In this document: positions 6,150 through 8,077 of the stretch, piece by piece
Position numbering within the stretch: position 1 is the first letter of the stretch
Layout of the letters: each line of letters starts with the position of its first letter
From: Pseudomonadota bacterium
GTDB taxonomy: Bacteria; Pseudomonadota; Alphaproteobacteria; Rhizobiales; Xanthobacteraceae
Reading direction: 5' to 3'
Length of the DNA: 8,077 nt
Assembly (NCBI GenBank): GCA_023431725.1
Contig: JAEYVN010000125.1
Coordinates: forward strand, 1-8,077
The notes under the pieces: generated by a model
What the model was told of the DNA's origin: nothing
The model's input: the letters and a program-made list of their open reading frames with translations, nothing else
Database searches by the model: none
Program-made: the position numbers and the translations under genes

Positions 6150-7067
6150 CTATTTGCGCGGCTCGGGCAGGCCTTCGTCTTCCGGAAGGTCGAGATTTGC
6201 GTTGCCGCTTTTTGCCTCGGCCCGCAAATTCCAGAGTATGCCGGCCAGAATGATACCTGCGCCGACAAAAACGAGCGCATCGACGCTCTCGCCGAAGAAC
6301 ATCCAGCCGACCACGGCGATCAAGGGAACGCGGAGGAAGTCAAGCGGGATCACCACGCTCGCGTCACCGTAGCGGAAAGCGTTGGCGATGCAGTAATGCG
6401 CGGACAGGCCCGCAGCGCCGACGCCGACCAGCGGCAGGTATTGCCATGTGTCCAAGCGTGCAATGAAAAACGGGTCACTTCCTGCCAGCCCGAGTGGCAG
6501 TTGCAAAAGGTTCATCCAGAAGACGATGCCGAAGGTCGTCTCGGTCGCCGTCATCTTCTTCGTATAGACATTGAAGACTGCGTAAAAGATGGAGCTGACG
6601 AGCACCAGCAGCGCAGCAGGCTGAAACGCCTGAATGCCCGGTCGCAGGATCACAAGAGCGCCGATCAGGCCCAGGACGATCACGACGATCCGCCCGCTGG
6701 TGAGCTTCTCGCCAAGGATCGCGATCGAGAGGATCAGTGCCCAGACGGGCAGCGTGAACTCCAGCGCGAAGATCAACGCAAAGGGCAGCAGTGTCAGGCT
6801 CAGGGCCCAGCAATACTGACCCGCGAAATGGATCGCCGCGCGGAAGAAATGCATCGGCAATCGCTTGGTTGGGATCTGGCTACGCAACGCAGGCCGCAGT
6901 GCAAGCAGGCTGAACAGAATGATGAGCGCGCCGGCGCTGCGCACCGTCAGGATTTCGAACACCGTCAGCTTGTTGGCCAACAGGCGTATCGAAACCGCCA
7001 TCACTGAGAAGGAGAACAGTGTGCCGGTCATCCAGAGGACAACACGGATGATGTTTTCTGTTTTCAC
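6150..7067 (-). CDS. EamA/DMT-family membrane transporter
   Basis: An inner-membrane transporter of the drug/metabolite transporter superfamily, 305 residues, the usual length for the ten-helix type. Predicted helices lie at about 9-27, 37-56, 74-91, 94-117, 126-142, 150-167, 178-196, 209-229, 238-259 and 263-280. The two tandem EamA repeats are marked by EFTLPVWALILSIAILGEKL (103-122), ending in VILRPG, and by PLDFLRVPLIAVVGWMFFGE (241-260). A charged cytoplasmic tail follows (281-305). The substrate cannot be read from sequence; relatives export amino acids and metabolites or import nucleoside-like compounds. Translation starts at GTG 7067, with only a weak GAGAGCAGAG purine tract before it. 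The gene begins 45 nt after the maiA stop on the same strand, so it is probably co-transcribed with maiA and may handle a related metabolite (inference). Confidence 0.92.
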   Translation of the reverse strand: MKTENIIRVVLWMTGTLFSFSVMAVSIRLLANKLTVFEILTVRSAGALIILFSLLALRPALRSQIPTKRLPMHFFRAAIHFAGQYCWALSLTLLPFALIFALEFTLPVWALILSIAILGEKLTSGRIVVIVLGLIGALVILRPGIQAFQPAALLVLVSSIFYAVFNVYTKKMTATETTFGIVFWMNLLQLPLGLAGSDPFFIARLDTWQYLPLVGVGAAGLSAHYCIANAFRYGDASVVIPLDFLRVPLIAVVGWMFFGESVDALVFVGAGIILAGILWNLRAEAKSGNANLDLPEDEGLPEPRK

Positions 7068-7112
7068 GCTCTGCTCTCGTGCAGCCGTTGCACCCAGCGG
7101 CGCAACTGAGAC

Positions 7113-7745
7113 CTATTCAGCGTCGGGTTGATTTTCCGGACGGGCCTTCTCGAAGGCCGGCAGCTTCGCGCAGGCGGCTTCGACGGCAAGGATTTTCGGA
7201 AACGCGTCGAGCGGTGTCTTGAAGCGGCGTGCGTTGAAGATCTGCGGCACCAGACAGACATCGGCCAATGTGACGCGATTGCCGAATGCATAGGGGCCCG
7301 GCTTGAGCAGCGGTTCGATCGCCTCGAAGCCGGCGAGCACCCAGGATCGATACCATTCGTCGACAACCGCCTGATCATGACCGAGCTTTTTGAGCGCATT
7401 CAAAGTCACGAGGTTGTTCAGCGGATGAATATCGGAGGCGATGATCTGCGAAATCGCACGCACATGGGCACGATCGAGCGCTTCCGCCGGCAGCAATGAA
7501 GGCTCCGGAAACACTTCATCGAGATATTCGATGATGGCCAGCGATTGCAGGATCCGCTCACCATTCGACAATTCCAGAGTCGGTACGCGCATCTGCGGAT
7601 TGATGGCGCGATATTCCGCTGTCTTGTGCTTGCCGCCATCCTTGGTGAGATGGATTGACGTCATCTCGTAGGGCAGGTCTTTCAGATTGAGTGCGATACG
7701 AACGCGGTAGGCGGCCGATGAGCGGAAATAGCCGTAAAGTTTCAC
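7113..7745 (-). CDS. maiA: Maleylacetoacetate isomerase (zeta-class glutathione S-transferase)
   Basis: A cytoplasmic, glutathione-dependent isomerase that converts maleylacetoacetate to fumarylacetoacetate in tyrosine/homogentisate breakdown; close relatives act on maleylpyruvate in gentisate breakdown. I start it at GTG 7745 because GGAGGA lies just upstream (7751-7756 on the + strand) and the protein then begins MKLYGYFRSS, the standard first beta strand. An ATG 32 codons earlier adds unconserved residues. The 210 residues match the family. Visible are the zeta signature SSAAYRVRIALNLK (9-22), the glutathione-site loop NPQMRVPTL (49-57), QSLAIIEYLDE (67-77), the family-typical IASDIHPLNNL (102-112) and NRVTLADVCLVPQ (156-168). 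The Cys of the eukaryotic SSCS motif is Ala11 here, as in many bacterial forms. The homogentisate dioxygenase and fumarylacetoacetase genes are not in the window. Confidence 0.93.
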   Translation of the reverse strand: MKLYGYFRSSAAYRVRIALNLKDLPYEMTSIHLTKDGGKHKTAEYRAINPQMRVPTLELSNGERILQSLAIIEYLDEVFPEPSLLPAEALDRAHVRAISQIIASDIHPLNNLVTLNALKKLGHDQAVVDEWYRSWVLAGFEAIEPLLKPGPYAFGNRVTLADVCLVPQIFNARRFKTPLDAFPKILAVEAACAKLPAFEKARPENQPDAE

Positions 7746-7867
7746 GTGTCCTCCGGAGACAGCAGGCAGGGCCCATTGATTTGCGGCGAACCAAACGCGT
7801 TTGCCGCGCGCTTGTCCAGAGCCGTTCTGTCGATCCTGCAATGCGTGCGGGTTGGGCTGTCGACGGT

Positions 7868-8077
7868 CTAACTATCCGGAATTTCTGCCTCGGCCGCGAG
7901 CGGTTTCGAGCGCCGAATCAATTGCTGCAGTGCACGCGCGAAGGCGTCGCGATCGGCCGGATCGATGGCGTCAATGAGGCTGCGGGCGAAGGCGGCCGCG
8001 CCGGGCGCAAGCTCTTCGTAAATGGCGCGGCCCTCAGGTGTCAGTGACAAAAAGGATTCGCGCAGGTCGGAATGGTT
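7868..8077 (-). CDS. MarR-family transcriptional regulator, C-terminal part
   Basis: The gene runs off the right edge; 69 codons and the TAG stop (7868-7870) are visible. The fragment opens with the end of a winged-helix wing, SDLRESFLSLTPEGRAIYEE, where the Asp-Leu-Arg followed by SLTPEGR is typical of MarR proteins. An amphipathic C-terminal helix pair for dimerisation follows (FARSLIDAIDPADRDAFARA and LQQLIRRS). MarR proteins are usually dimeric repressors released by small, often aromatic, ligands. It lies 122 nt upstream of maiA on the same strand, so it may control maiA and the transporter (inference from position). The DNA-recognition helix is outside the window, so this is a family-level call only. 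Confidence 0.75.
   Translation of the reverse strand, partial: NHSDLRESFLSLTPEGRAIYEELAPGAAAFARSLIDAIDPADRDAFARALQQLIRRSKPLAAEAEIPDS

Noticed and set aside
6072..7007. 311-codon + strand open frame opposite the EamA transporter
   Set aside because: The - strand frame has ten hydrophobic helices with EamA motifs; the + strand frame is an extremely Gln/Asp/Arg-rich mirror of it.
7685..7721. Loss of the zeta-class Cys in the SSxS motif of MaiA (Ala11)
   Set aside because: Considered as a sign of altered activity, but SSAAYRVRIAL is a usual form in bacterial maleylacetoacetate isomerases as I know them.
7746..7841. N-terminal extension of maiA to the ATG at 7841
   Set aside because: The extra 32 residues are not part of the zeta-class fold, while GTG 7745 has a strong GGAGGA ribosome site and begins exactly at the first conserved strand.
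1..8077. Mobile elements, CRISPR arrays, tRNA/rRNA, defence or secondary-metabolite systems
   Set aside because: No transposase, integrase, direct-repeat array, tRNA cloverleaf or phage-like gene was seen on either strand. All complete genes are housekeeping, transport or catabolic families with coherent codon use.

Overview
The window reads as ordinary chromosomal DNA from an alphaproteobacterium of the order Hyphomicrobiales, most likely the Bradyrhizobium/Rhodopseudomonas/Afipia neighbourhood. The basis is its high GC content, strongly GC-biased third codon positions, a 462-residue class II DAHP synthase, a DUF2865 protein (a family I know mainly from this order), and short intergenic palindromes of the kind common in these genomes. 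This placement is inferred from protein and repeat character, not from a database search.

Layout, left to right. On the + strand: the 3' end of a DUF1254/DUF1214 protein (3-614); a 151-nt leader with a promoter-like element and a palindrome; a class II DAHP synthase (766-2154), the entry enzyme of the shikimate pathway; a gene-free stretch of about 505 nt (2155-2659) holding two tandem hairpins, a terminator-like hairpin and a very long 18-bp hairpin; diacylglycerol kinase dgkA (2660-3022, TTG start); and glutamine-dependent NAD+ synthetase nadE (3067-4803). A short nested palindrome (4822-4876) fills the convergent junction. On the - strand: a secreted cysteine-rich DUF2865 protein (6021-4888), a ten-helix EamA/DMT transporter (7067-6150, GTG start), maleylacetoacetate isomerase maiA (7745-7113, GTG start), and the C-terminal part of a MarR-type regulator (from the right edge to 7868).

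How the genes fit together. The - strand run MarR regulator, maiA, EamA transporter looks like a small catabolic unit: MaiA belongs to tyrosine/homogentisate breakdown, and maiA and the transporter gene are 45 nt apart. The + strand genes are housekeeping (aromatic amino acid synthesis, lipid recycling, NAD synthesis) and are linked mainly by position. dgkA and nadE are 44 nt apart and may be co-transcribed.

No mobile element, CRISPR array, rRNA, tRNA or recognisable defence or biosynthetic system was seen. The most interesting unexplained material is non-coding: the structured 2155-2659 region, the aroG leader palindrome, and a CtrA-like site upstream of the DUF2865 gene.
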